Positions 1-9,054 of a stretch of DNA of 64,000 nucleotides are shown one piece after another (position 1 is the first letter of the stretch; each line of letters begins with the position of its first letter). Source of the stretch: Caballeronia sp. dw_276 (GTDB taxonomy: Bacteria; Pseudomonadota; Gammaproteobacteria; Burkholderiales; Burkholderiaceae); the NCBI RefSeq assembly GCF_018449635.1, contig NZ_JAAVUV010000001.1, positions 62,001 to 126,000 on the forward strand, read 5' to 3'. Both the position numbers and the translations under genes were made by a program. The notes under the pieces were generated by a model. That model did not search any database and was not told where the DNA came from. It worked only from the letters and a program-made list of their open reading frames with translations.

Positions 1-21
1 CATCACAACAAAGGAGACAGC

Positions 22-1401
22 ATGTCGCTTATCGCGAAACTCGAAGCACGCGCTCAGGCGGGCCGACCGGTTCGTGTCGGACTGATCGGCGCAGGCAAAT
101 TCGGCTCGATGTACCTCTCGCAGGCGCCGCGCACGCCGGGCATTCATCTGGTTGGTATCGCGGATATTTCGCCTGAACGCGCGCGCAACGCGATGCATCG
201 CGTAGGTTGGGAAGAAGCGCGCTATTCCGCTGCTTCGTGGTCCGAAGCATTGCGTAGCGGCTCGACGTTCATCACCGATGACGCCGACGCCATGATCGCA
301 AGCGATCACGTGGACATCGTGATCGATGCAACCGGCAGCCCCGCCGCCGGCATTCATCACGCGTTGCTGTGCTGCAAATACAAAAAGCACATTGTGATGG
401 TCAACGTCGAAGCCGACGTCCTCGCCGGCCCGCTGCTGGCACGACGCGCGGCCGAAGCCGGCATCATCTATTCGATGGCATCCGGCGATCAGCCCGCGTT
501 GATCGCGGAACTCGTGGACTGGGCACGCACGATCGGATTCGAAGTGATCTGCGCCGGCAAAGGCACGAAGTATCTGCCGGCCTATCATCAGTCCACGCCG
601 GACACCGTGTGGGGATATTACGGCTTCACCGAGGAACAGGTCGGGTCCGGCGACTTCAACGCGCAGATGTTCAACTCGTTTCTGGATGGCACGAAGTCGG
701 CGCTGGAGATGGCGGCGGTATCGAATGCATGCGACTTGCGTCCGCCTTCCGATGGCCTCGCGTTCCCGGCATGCGGCGTCGATGACCTTCCGAATCTGTT
801 GAAGCCCGCATCCGAAGGCGGGATTCTTCCGCATCGAGGCAGCGTGGAAGTGGTGTCGTCGCTGGAACGCGATGGCCGGCCCGTCTTCCGCGACCTGCGA
901 TGGGGCGTGTATGCGGTCTTCGAAGCGCCATCGGATTACGTGCGCGACTGCTTTGCGCAATATGGCCTCAAGACCGATAGCAGTGGACGCTTCGCGGCCA
1001 TGTACAAGCCTTATCACTTGATTGGACTGGAGCTGGGCGTATCGATAGCGAGCATTGCCGTGCGCGGTGAAGCAACGGGCGCGACGACCGGCTTTCACGG
1101 CGATGTCGCGGCCACCGCGAAGCGCGACTTACGCGCGGGCGAACGGCTCGATGGCGAAGGCGGCCACACCGTCTACGGCAAGCTGATGCCCGCAACGGAT
1201 TCGCTGATGCAAGGTGCATTGCCCATCGGCCTGGCGCACAACATGGTGCTGCAACGGCCCGTTGCCGCGGGTCAGCCCGTTCGCTGGACCGATGTCGCTT
1301 TCGACGCCAACAAGGAAGCCGTGAAAGTGCGCCTGGAGATGGAAGCGATGTTCAGGAAGGAACTCGGCGTGGAGGTGGCAGCGGCCAAGCTTGCATCGTA
1401 A
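22..1401 (+). CDS. NAD(P)-binding oxidoreductase with C-terminal SAF domain
   Basis: 459 aa. The N-terminal Rossmann motif VGLIGAGKFGSMY (about residues 19-31) shows dinucleotide binding, and the middle resembles the homoserine dehydrogenase-like/Gfo-Idh group. The C-terminal third (AKRDLRAGERLDGEGGHTVYG) resembles a SAF domain. A good ribosome site (AAGGAGACAG) precedes the ATG. The ACS-family MFS gene follows after 76 bp, so the pair may form a transport and catabolism operon for a sugar acid or similar carboxylate. The substrate cannot be told from sequence. Fold confident, reaction unknown. Confidence 0.85.
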   Translation: MSLIAKLEARAQAGRPVRVGLIGAGKFGSMYLSQAPRTPGIHLVGIADISPERARNAMHRVGWEEARYSAASWSEALRSGSTFITDDADAMIASDHVDIVIDATGSPAAGIHHALLCCKYKKHIVMVNVEADVLAGPLLARRAAEAGIIYSMASGDQPALIAELVDWARTIGFEVICAGKGTKYLPAYHQSTPDTVWGYYGFTEEQVGSGDFNAQMFNSFLDGTKSALEMAAVSNACDLRPPSDGLAFPACGVDDLPNLLKPASEGGILPHRGSVEVVSSLERDGRPVFRDLRWGVYAVFEAPSDYVRDCFAQYGLKTDSSGRFAAMYKPYHLIGLELGVSIASIAVRGEATGATTGFHGDVAATAKRDLRAGERLDGEGGHTVYGKLMPATDSLMQGALPIGLAHNMVLQRPVAAGQPVRWTDVAFDANKEAVKVRLEMEAMFRKELGVEVAAAKLAS

Positions 1402-1477
1402 GCACCCCTGATTTGCGCGGGCGATGTCCCGCGCACTTCGCTCTCTATAACGCCCGCCAAAGGGCGACGGAGGAGAC

Positions 1478-2782
1478 ATGAGCCATATCAGCGACACCAT
1501 CCTGGTCACGCCATCGGCGCGCACCGACGTCTACCGCAAGATCAGCTGGCGCATCATGCCGTTCATTGTGCTGTGCTATCTGTGCGGGTATCTCGATCGC
1601 GTGAACGTGGGTTTTGCGAAGCTGCAGATGCTCAGCGCGCTGAATATGAGCGATGCAGTGTACGGCCTTGGCGCGGGCATTTTCTTTATCGGCTATTTCA
1701 TCTTCGAAGTCCCGAGCAACCTGATCCTGCACAGGGTTGGCGCGCGGCTATGGATCGCGCGAATCATGATCACGTGGGCGATCATTTCGGCCGCAACGTT
1801 GCTGGTCAAGACGCCGATGCAGTTCTACACCGCGCGGTTTTTCCTGGGCGTGGCGGAAGCCGGGTTCTCGCCGGGCATCATGCTGTACCTGACGTACTGG
1901 TTCCCCGCGCGAAAACGCGGCTTTGCGCTCGGCGTGTATTACATCGCGATCCCGCTATCGGGCGTAGTGGGTGGTCCGTTGTCGGGATGGGTTCTGACGC
2001 GCTTCGCGCATTCCACGGTCATGGCGGGATGGCAATGGTTGTTTCTTATCGAAGCGTTGCCGGCGCTTATATGTGGCATCGCCGTGCTAGCGTTGATGGT
2101 CGATAAACCCGGCCAGGCGAAGTGGCTCACCGATACCGAAAAGAGCCTGGTCACCAGCGAGATCGAACGTGAAGACGCCGAAAAAACGACGCATCACAAC
2201 CTGCGAGCAATCCTCTCCGATAAACATATCTGGAAGCTTTGCGCAGTGTATTTCTGTCAGATTATCGGGCTGTATGGAATCAGCTTCTGGTTGCCATCGA
2301 TCATCAAGGATTCGGGGCTTACGGATGTGTCGCTGATCGGATGGTTATCGGCGATTCCTTATCTCGTTGCGATCCCGGCGATCGTGTTGACCGGGATGAG
2401 CTCGGACCGGTTTCGTTCGCGGCGGATGCATTTTTCGGTGCTTGCCGTGATCGGCGCGATCGGGTTTGCGGCGAGCGGGTATGTGGGGCATCACCCGGCG
2501 CTTGCTGTGATCTGGCTGAGCGTTGCGGCGGCAGGGATCTTATCGGCGTTGTCGCTGTTCTGGAGCATTCCGTCGTCGTTTCTTGCGGGGACGTCGGTGG
2601 CGGTAGGGATCGCCGGGATCAATTGCGTGGGGAATCTGGCGGGGTTTGTATCGCCGTATGTGGTGGGTTGGCTCAACGTCACCACGCACGATAACCGCAT
2701 GGGGCTTTACTTCGTTGCAGTGTGTCTCGTGCTCGGGGCGTTGCTGGTCAGGACGATATCGGGGAAGTTGGCGGATCGATGA
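1478..2782 (+). CDS. MFS transporter, anion:cation symporter (ACS) family
   Basis: 434 aa with about 12 hydrophobic segments. CGYLDRVNVGFAKLQM near residue 40 is the typical first-helix motif of the ACS family, which imports tartrate, glucarate, 4-hydroxyphenylacetate and related organic anions. The ATG follows a strong GGAGGAGAC site. Position right behind the SAF-domain oxidoreductase suggests it imports that enzyme's substrate or precursor. Inner-membrane proton symport is inferred from the family; the substrate is not determined. Confidence 0.9.
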   Translation: MSHISDTILVTPSARTDVYRKISWRIMPFIVLCYLCGYLDRVNVGFAKLQMLSALNMSDAVYGLGAGIFFIGYFIFEVPSNLILHRVGARLWIARIMITWAIISAATLLVKTPMQFYTARFFLGVAEAGFSPGIMLYLTYWFPARKRGFALGVYYIAIPLSGVVGGPLSGWVLTRFAHSTVMAGWQWLFLIEALPALICGIAVLALMVDKPGQAKWLTDTEKSLVTSEIEREDAEKTTHHNLRAILSDKHIWKLCAVYFCQIIGLYGISFWLPSIIKDSGLTDVSLIGWLSAIPYLVAIPAIVLTGMSSDRFRSRRMHFSVLAVIGAIGFAASGYVGHHPALAVIWLSVAAAGILSALSLFWSIPSSFLAGTSVAVGIAGINCVGNLAGFVSPYVVGWLNVTTHDNRMGLYFVAVCLVLGALLVRTISGKLADR

Positions 2783-2831
2783 ATTTGTTTCGGGGCGGGG
2801 CCGGCTCGTCTGGGTCGGTCCCGATCGCCGC

Positions 2832-3536
2832 TTACCAGGGAACGACTCGTCCCAGATAGTCCAGATAATGCAAGCCGGAGCGCCCTTCATAGGCCTCCAT
2901 CGTGTTCAGTAGATTCGGGATGCTTTCTTCGATGCTCAGACGCGCACCCGATCCGCCCATGTCCGTCTTGACCCATCCGGGCGCCATCAGCAGCAAGGTT
3001 TTCGCATCGTCTTTATGGCGTGCAGCAAAGCTGCGCATGAACATGTTGAGCGCTGCCTTGCTCCCCCTATAGACCTCGTAATTCCCATTCGTGTTGTTCG
3101 TAAGGCTGCCCTGCCCTGACGACATCACGCCGATCGTTCCGGCCGGTTGCACGAGGTCCTGAAACGTTTCGATGACCCTCATCGGACTCAACGCGTTCGT
3201 CACCATCACACGCACGAATTCGTCGGTAGAGACATCGGCGATGGTTTCGCGGTCATCGTTCTTGACCCCGGCGTTCACGAAAAGTACATCGAGTCGCCGG
3301 TCTTTGAGACGGTCGTGAAGCGTGGCGACCTGATCGGGAATCGTGATGTCGACTGTTTCGATTTCCAGCACGCCCTCCGCGTTGTCCGAGAGTTGGCGCA
3401 GCTTCTCTGTTGAGCCTTCCCTGCCGGTGGCGATCACCCGCCAGCCGCGCTTGAGATATTCCTCGACCATCGCGAATCCGAGACCGCGCGACGCGCCGAT
3501 TAGTAGGACGGTTTTTTGTGTAGATGTGTCTTGCAT
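2832..3536 (-). CDS. Short-chain dehydrogenase/reductase (SDR)
   Basis: 234 aa, a usual length for a classical SDR. It has the cofactor motif GASRGLG (about residues 14-20), the NAG motif in FVNAGVKND, and an active-site Tyr-X3-Lys in YRGSKAALN. Converges with the MFS gene. Its start overlaps the first codon of the truncated LysR remnant on the other strand, so its promoter must lie inside that remnant. SDR genes are often divergent from a LysR regulator; here the regulator is broken, so control has probably been lost or changed. Substrate unknown. Confidence 0.85.
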   Translation of the reverse strand: MQDTSTQKTVLLIGASRGLGFAMVEEYLKRGWRVIATGREGSTEKLRQLSDNAEGVLEIETVDITIPDQVATLHDRLKDRRLDVLFVNAGVKNDDRETIADVSTDEFVRVMVTNALSPMRVIETFQDLVQPAGTIGVMSSGQGSLTNNTNGNYEVYRGSKAALNMFMRSFAARHKDDAKTLLLMAPGWVKTDMGGSGARLSIEESIPNLLNTMEAYEGRSGLHYLDYLGRVVPW

Positions 3537-4107
3537 GTCAACGGCGGTCGCGCCTCACGTGTGTTTGCGGTTTGCGCCCAAGGCCGAGAAGACGGCGGCG
3601 TATTTGCGGGACGGCTCGGCCGATCTGGAGATTGGTGTTTTGAGCGAGATGGGCCCGGAAGTCCGCGTGCAGGCGTTGTTTCGGGATCGCTTTGTGGGCG
3701 CCGTCAGGAAGGGGCATCCGCTAGCGATGAAACGCGAGGTGACGGCGAAACGGTACACCACGTTCGGCCATGTCGTTGCGTCACGCCACGGTCGCGCGAA
3801 CGGACCGGTCGATGACGCGTTGGCCGCTTTAGGGCTGGAACGGAGGATTGTTGCCGTGGTTCCGAGTTTTCCGGCCGCGCTCGCCGTTGCGCGGGCGTCC
3901 GATTTGATAGCGCTCGTGCCTGCTTCTCTAGTGGGCGGTGAGGCCGCATCCGCCAGCATTTGTGCGTTCGAGCTTCCGGTAGAAACCGAGCAGATCACGG
4001 TGTCGCAGATGTGGCATCCGCGTTTGGAAGTCGATCCGGTTCATCGGTGGCTTCGGCAGTTAACGCTGGCAGTTTGTCGGGAGCCGGCTGCACAGGCCAA
4101 AGCATAG
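3535..4107 (+). pseudogene. LysR-family regulator, 5'-truncated (no HTH)
   Basis: About 190 codons aligning by eye with the effector-binding domain of a LysR regulator (LRDGSADLEIGVLSEMGPEVRVQALFRDRF; later PSFPAALAVARASDLIALVPASL). The N-terminal winged HTH and linker helix, about 100 residues, are absent, and homology begins at once after the shared start with the SDR gene. A complete member is about 300 aa. The simplest reading is a deletion that removed the 5' part and the intergenic region, leaving a non-DNA-binding remnant. A longer in-frame upstream extension exists but is antisense to the SDR gene and does not look like an HTH. Confidence 0.75.
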
Positions 4108-4441
4108 CGCCACTGCGTTGAAATGTTTTGACTACGCCAGAGTACTAGATGGATCGCGCCCGCCCAACGAACGCACTTGCTCCTGATAACAATCGGTGCG
4201 CTAACTGATCCAGGCAGTGCCTTTGTCAATGCATGTTGGTAACTTAAAAAATTGGCTGTCGTATTGCGGGCATGGTTTTGGACCCTTGGCGAGCTCCAAT
4301 AACTTTATAGTTTGACATTTATTAAAAAAAGCTGAAAAAGGCATTGTATATGAGACCAAATCCATGTTTACTTACAAACGGCTACGCGTTTGCGTATCTA
4401 TATGCGTGGGTATAACCATAGATAAAAATATCTGAGAAAAA
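4108..4441. other. Gene-free AT-rich leader before the OLD gene
   Basis: No convincing gene. Base composition falls sharply after about 4230 (poly-A stretches, TTTGACATTTATT near 4313), marking the left edge of the foreign-looking OLD segment. A promoter is likely here but no pair of boxes with good spacing could be fixed by eye. Confidence 0.5.
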
Positions 4442-6244
4442 ATGAAACTTCATTCCTTAAAAATAAATGGCTTCAGAAGAATTGAAAGCGCGGAAATCAA
4501 TTTCGGAGAAGCCACGTTTTTGATCGGCGCAAATAATTGTGGAAAAAGCACAGTCTTTAAAGCGATCGAATGGCTTCTCTCTGCAAAAAAACAAATTCCG
4601 AGTCAAGAGTACTTTTCCATCGTGGACGATGAAACTGGCGAAACGAAGCCTGCAGTCCAGACCATTGTATTAGAAGCCGAGTTTAGGAATCTACCGGTTG
4701 ATGCTGTTAATTGGCGCGGCTTTAAAGGACGAATTTTTAGCTACGCGCCAAAAGACGCTGAGGATTCCGGCCTATCCGTAACGTATCGCAAGACGTTTCC
4801 ACTAGGCAGTGACGTTGTGGTGGAATTCAAATCAAAAGAGCGGTTTATGAGCCCCAAGTTCGAGGGGGCAAAGACTGGAAATGATTTCATCCTAAAAGGA
4901 GTGCCTGAAGCCGACGTTATCGAGGTCTTCCCGATTTTGGGCGATAAAATTGGAGCGAGCAAGGCGGCGTTAGAAAAGCTCGAGCAACTTGACTTCATAT
5001 GGGAAACAAGAGAGAACGAGACTTGGTTCCAAAATCCGGGAGGAATTCCTGGAAACGTGTTGAAGATGTTGCCTCGTTTTTTGATCATACCGGCTGATGC
5101 TGCAGCATCAGAAATCGAAGGCGGTGCTTCAGGCGTGCTCGGAAAGACTTTGGGTGAACTGTTTGAAGACGTACGCGGTATGTCTCAGAACTATGCACAA
5201 GCACAGATTTTTTTGGACAAATTGGCGACCGAACTAGATCCCGAAGACGGGCTCTCAGAATTTGGGAAAATGATCGCCGAATTGAATGGTGTACTTGCGG
5301 GGGTTTTTCCGGACTCCAAGCTTCACGCGAAAGCGAGTCTAAATGATCCCAAAACCGCTCTTCGACCAACTTTCACAGTTGAAATGTCTAGCAACGTCAG
5401 GACGCCAGTAACACACCAAGGCACAGGAATGGTCCGCGCGGCGGCGTTTGGTATGCTTCGATTTCGTCAACGTTGGCTATCCAAAAGGGAGGATGACCAC
5501 ACGCGTTCGCTGATTGTCTGCTTCGAGGAGCCTGAGATATATTTGCATCCCAGCGCAGCGAGTCAGATGCGTAATACCATCTACGAACTCAGTGGAGGTG
5601 CTTCGCAGATTATCGCAACAACGCATTCACCATACATCATCGATCTTTCTCGAAAGCCGCGGCAGATACTAAATAGTTTAAAGATCGAGGACGGTAGAGT
5701 TGTCGCCAAGGCGTTCAACGTCACTGACGAATACATTGCTCTTGAGGCTGACGACAAATCACACGTAAAAATGTTGCTGCGGGTAGATGACTATGTTTCC
5801 CGTGTTTTTTTCACTAAAAACGTAGTTATTGTTGAGGGCGATACCGAAGAGGTCTTAATTAAGGAGTCGATAAAACGTCTTGAAAAAGAGAAGTTGCTTC
5901 GAATCGTATCTGATTTTGAGATCGTCAAAGCGCGAGGAAAGGCATCGATCATAGGCTTGGTCAAATACTTGGTCGCGTTAAGGATTTTCCCTATTGTTGT
6001 ACATGATCGCGACCAAGGAACGCCAGGCGCAGAGAAGTTCAATCTGCCGATAGCCAACGCCGTTGGCCAGAATGGTCGTGTCGTGCAAATGCACGAAAAT
6101 GTGGAAGATGTACTAGGGTATAAGGCCGCTTCAGAAAAACCATTCCGCGCATACCAAGAGACGCTGAAGTGGGGCGAAACTTGGGATCAGGTTTCTCCTG
6201 CTTGGCAAGTTAAGATGAAAGAGATTTTTGGCGCCTATGTTTAG
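4442..6244 (+). CDS. OLD-family ATP-dependent endonuclease (AAA ATPase + TOPRIM)
   Basis: 600 aa, close to the length of P2 Old. An SMC/ABC-like N-terminal ATPase has Walker A GANNCGKST (residues 29-37), a signature-like QGTG (326-329), Walker B FEEPE (361-365) and an H-loop in TTHSPYIID (393-401). A C-terminal TOPRIM domain has VEGDTEE (Glu 465) and HDRDQ (Asp 522, 524). Known OLD proteins are nucleases with roles in phage exclusion. No UvrD-like (GajB) gene is adjacent, so it fits the stand-alone class rather than a Gabija pair. The gene is much more AT-rich than its neighbours and sits alone between chromosomal operons, which suggests horizontal acquisition. Confidence 0.9.
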   Translation: MKLHSLKINGFRRIESAEINFGEATFLIGANNCGKSTVFKAIEWLLSAKKQIPSQEYFSIVDDETGETKPAVQTIVLEAEFRNLPVDAVNWRGFKGRIFSYAPKDAEDSGLSVTYRKTFPLGSDVVVEFKSKERFMSPKFEGAKTGNDFILKGVPEADVIEVFPILGDKIGASKAALEKLEQLDFIWETRENETWFQNPGGIPGNVLKMLPRFLIIPADAAASEIEGGASGVLGKTLGELFEDVRGMSQNYAQAQIFLDKLATELDPEDGLSEFGKMIAELNGVLAGVFPDSKLHAKASLNDPKTALRPTFTVEMSSNVRTPVTHQGTGMVRAAAFGMLRFRQRWLSKREDDHTRSLIVCFEEPEIYLHPSAASQMRNTIYELSGGASQIIATTHSPYIIDLSRKPRQILNSLKIEDGRVVAKAFNVTDEYIALEADDKSHVKMLLRVDDYVSRVFFTKNVVIVEGDTEEVLIKESIKRLEKEKLLRIVSDFEIVKARGKASIIGLVKYLVALRIFPIVVHDRDQGTPGAEKFNLPIANAVGQNGRVVQMHENVEDVLGYKAASEKPFRAYQETLKWGETWDQVSPAWQVKMKEIFGAYV

Positions 6245-6320
6245 CCGATTTTTATCTCGTACGTGATTTTGTAGAGCAATTAGCTTCAGCTTTTCTAGCG
6301 ATCCGCGAATTGTGCTTTTA

Positions 6321-6346
6321 TACCGAGGCCGCTAGCGGCCTCGGTA
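6321..6346. repeat. 26-bp perfect palindrome
   Basis: TACCGAGGCC-GCTAGC-GGCCTCGGTA is fully self-complementary. It lies between the convergent OLD and hpnG genes, where a bidirectional terminator would be expected, but no clear T run follows on either strand. It could also mark the edge of the acquired OLD segment. Confidence 0.6.
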
Positions 6347-6388
6347 TGCCTGGCAGAGAAGGGGTAGAAGTAGCGAACGACCAACGAT

Positions 6389-7072
6389 CTACTTCCCCAA
6401 CACCCCCGCCATCCCCATCGCATGCCGCGCCTGCACCAACGCCCCCTTCGCCACCCTCGCATCCCCGGCGATTTTCAACAGCGCTCCAAGCTGCTTCGGC
6501 TCCCGTAAAAGCTCCCTTAGAATCGGCAGGATCGTCGTAGTCCCATCATCCCTGAGCCCCACCGTCGCCGCCTTCGGCAAGCTCCGCCACGCCGGATCCA
6601 CAATCGCCCTACAAACTGCGAACGGCAGCCCTCTTGCCTTGGCGATCGCCCCGGCGATATGCGATTCCATATCCACCGCGAGCGCCCCCGTCGATCGATA
6701 AAGCGAGCTTTTCTCCTGCACCCCCGCCAACGGCGCCGCAACGCCCGCCATCGTCCCTCGAACCGCCTTCGCCTCGACCGGCGTTCCAGCAAAAGCCGCA
6801 AACATCCGCGCAGACCACTCAGCATCCGTATCGATAACCCCAAGCGGCCCCGTCACCGCACTCGCGATAATCACCGTCCCCGGCTCCAGGTCCGGCGCAA
6901 GCCCGCCGGCCGTCCCGAAGCTGACGATGCCGGAACACCCCCGAGCCAAGGCTTCGCTTAACGCACGCTCAAGCAAATCCGCCCGCGCCGCAAACACCGC
7001 CTCAACGCCGGGCCCGCGCGCAATGCGCGCTTCGAACGCCATCCCGGTTACCGCGATGACGGGCAAGCTCAC
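6389..7072 (-). CDS. hpnG: Hopanoid-associated phosphorylase (adenosylhopane nucleosidase), HpnG
   Basis: 227 aa from a GTG start that overlaps the shc stop codon (GTGA). An upstream in-frame extension into shc is unlikely to be used. It belongs to the purine nucleoside phosphorylase superfamily, seen in FGTAGGLAPDLEPGTVIIA and the ALAVDMESH segment with the ribose-binding Met-Glu. In the hopanoid pathway HpnG removes adenine from adenosylhopane to give phosphoribohopane. Last gene of the coupled hpnD-hpnE-shc-hpnG operon. Confidence 0.88.
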   Translation of the reverse strand: MSLPVIAVTGMAFEARIARGPGVEAVFAARADLLERALSEALARGCSGIVSFGTAGGLAPDLEPGTVIIASAVTGPLGVIDTDAEWSARMFAAFAGTPVEAKAVRGTMAGVAAPLAGVQEKSSLYRSTGALAVDMESHIAGAIAKARGLPFAVCRAIVDPAWRSLPKAATVGLRDDGTTTILPILRELLREPKQLGALLKIAGDARVAKGALVQARHAMGMAGVLGK

Positions 7073-9054
7073 ATTCCCGCCGTCACGCGCGTGGTGCCAT
7101 CGCGCAGCATATTTCTGTAGCGAGCCAGCGCCCAAAGCGGGAAGAACTTTCTGTAGCCGTGGTATCGCAGATAAAACACGCGCGGGAAGCCGGTCGCGGT
7201 GAATCGCGTTTCATCCCAAAGCCCATGTTCGCGCTGCGCGGCCATCAAATACTGAATCCCCTTCGCCACCGCCGGATGTCCGACAAACCCCGCCGCCATC
7301 AACCCAAGCAACGCCCACGATGTCTGCGACGCCGTGCTCGGCGCCGCCTCGTACCCGCGATAATCCAGCTTGTAGCTTTCGCCGCCCTCGCCCCAACCTC
7401 CATCGGCGTTTTGAATGCTGATGAGCCATTGCGCGGCGCGCTGCACTCGCGAATCGGTCAGCGGCAATCCCGCCGCGTTCAGCGCGCACAGCGCCGTCCA
7501 CGTTCCGTAGATGTAGTTCAGGCCCCAGCGTCCGTACCAGCTTCCATCGCGTTCCTGATCGCGCAGGATGTAGTCCAGCGAGCGCTTCGCCGGCTCGCTC
7601 GTCGCGGGCAATTCGCCAAGCTGCGCGAGCATCGATAAACACCGTCCCGACACATCCACCGTAGGCGGATCGAGCAACGCGCCGTGATCCGAAAATGGGA
7701 TGTTGTTGAGGTAATACTGGGTGTTTTCGGGCTCGAACGCGCCCCATCCGCCGTCGCTGCTCTGCATGCCGACGACCCATTCCCGCCCGCGCGAAATCGC
7801 CTCGCCATACAACGCGGTGCCGTTTTCGCGGTCGGCGCGTTCCATCGCCATGGCGACAACGGCGGTGTCATCGACGTCCGGATAATGCGGGTTTGCGAAC
7901 TGGAACGCCCAGCCACCGGGCCGGATATTCGGCCGGCGTGAGATCCAGTCGCCGCGTACATCGAGAATCTGCAGCGGCACGAGCCAGTCCAGTCCACGCG
8001 ATACCGCCGCGCGCGCCTTCGGTGTATCGGCTTCGAGCAACGCGTGCGCAACCAGCGACGTGTCCCATACCGGCGACAAACACGGCTGGCAATACGCCTC
8101 GCCATTGGGCGCTTCATCGATGATCAAAAGCTTTTCAATCGACTTGCGCGCGATCGCCCGGTTCGGATGATCTTCGGGATAACCGAGCACGTCGTACATC
8201 ATCACCGAGTTGGCCATGGCGGGGAAAATCGCGCCGAGGCCGTCTTCGCCGTTCAGGCGTTCATCGACGAAACGCACGGCCGCTTCAATCGCGCGCTGGC
8301 GTGTGTGACGCGGGAACAGCGGATCAACGGTGCGCAGCACGGCATCCACGCAGCGGAACAACACGAACCAGCCCTGATGCTGGTGCGGCGCACGCGCGGC
8401 CATGCCGGTGTTGACGGGGGCATCGAAGAAAAGCTCGTCGATGCGCACGCCCTTCGGATTGCGCGCCTTCGGCCGCTTTGCGTTGAGCACGAGCAAGGGC
8501 ACGATGACCGTGCGCGCCCAGTAAGACACCTTCGACAAATGGAACGGAAACCACTCGGGCAAAAGCGTGATTTCGACGGGCATCATGGGCACGGCGCGCC
8601 ACGAGATCACGCCGAACAGCGCCAGCAAGATGCGCGTGAACACGTTCGCTTTCTCCGCGCCGCCAGCCGCGATGATCGCCCGGCGCGCGCGCTGCATATG
8701 CTCGGCTTCGGGCAAGTCGCCGATCATCTTCAGCGCGAAGTACGCCTTGACGGTGGCGCTGACGTCCATGGCGCCGTCGGTGAACAAGGGCCAGCCGCCG
8801 TCCTCGCGCTGGATGCGGCGCAGGTACCGACCGATCTTTGCTTCGAGTTCGGGCTTGGGCGTCTCGCCGAGGTAATGCACGAGCAGCACGTATTCGGCGG
8901 GGATGGTGGCGTCGGCTTCGAGTTCGTAGAGCCAATAGCCTTCGGGATGTTGATCGGCGAGCAGCGCGTCGGCCGCGCGGGATACCGATGCCTCCAACGC
9001 CGCCGCGTTGACTGGCGCGGTTGAGGCATCGGGTGGCTGGACAAAATCGTTCAT
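7069..9054 (-). CDS. shc: Squalene-hopene cyclase
   Basis: 661 aa, normal length. It carries the catalytic DVDDTA motif (residues 393-398) and several QW repeats of the QxxDGGW type (e.g. QREDGGW near 82, QSSDGGWG, QNADGGWGEG). It cyclises squalene to hopene and hopanol at the inner membrane. The ATG overlaps the hpnE stop (ATGA), and the stop overlaps the hpnG start, so expression is translationally coupled in the operon. Confidence 0.96.
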   Translation of the reverse strand: MNDFVQPPDASTAPVNAAALEASVSRAADALLADQHPEGYWLYELEADATIPAEYVLLVHYLGETPKPELEAKIGRYLRRIQREDGGWPLFTDGAMDVSATVKAYFALKMIGDLPEAEHMQRARRAIIAAGGAEKANVFTRILLALFGVISWRAVPMMPVEITLLPEWFPFHLSKVSYWARTVIVPLLVLNAKRPKARNPKGVRIDELFFDAPVNTGMAARAPHQHQGWFVLFRCVDAVLRTVDPLFPRHTRQRAIEAAVRFVDERLNGEDGLGAIFPAMANSVMMYDVLGYPEDHPNRAIARKSIEKLLIIDEAPNGEAYCQPCLSPVWDTSLVAHALLEADTPKARAAVSRGLDWLVPLQILDVRGDWISRRPNIRPGGWAFQFANPHYPDVDDTAVVAMAMERADRENGTALYGEAISRGREWVVGMQSSDGGWGAFEPENTQYYLNNIPFSDHGALLDPPTVDVSGRCLSMLAQLGELPATSEPAKRSLDYILRDQERDGSWYGRWGLNYIYGTWTALCALNAAGLPLTDSRVQRAAQWLISIQNADGGWGEGGESYKLDYRGYEAAPSTASQTSWALLGLMAAGFVGHPAVAKGIQYLMAAQREHGLWDETRFTATGFPRVFYLRYHGYRKFFPLWALARYRNMLRDGTTRVTAGM

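Noticed and set aside
8044-9024. Long antisense open frame within shc
   Set aside because: Mirror of the high-GC cyclase gene; shc has all catalytic motifs, so the antisense frame is a shadow.
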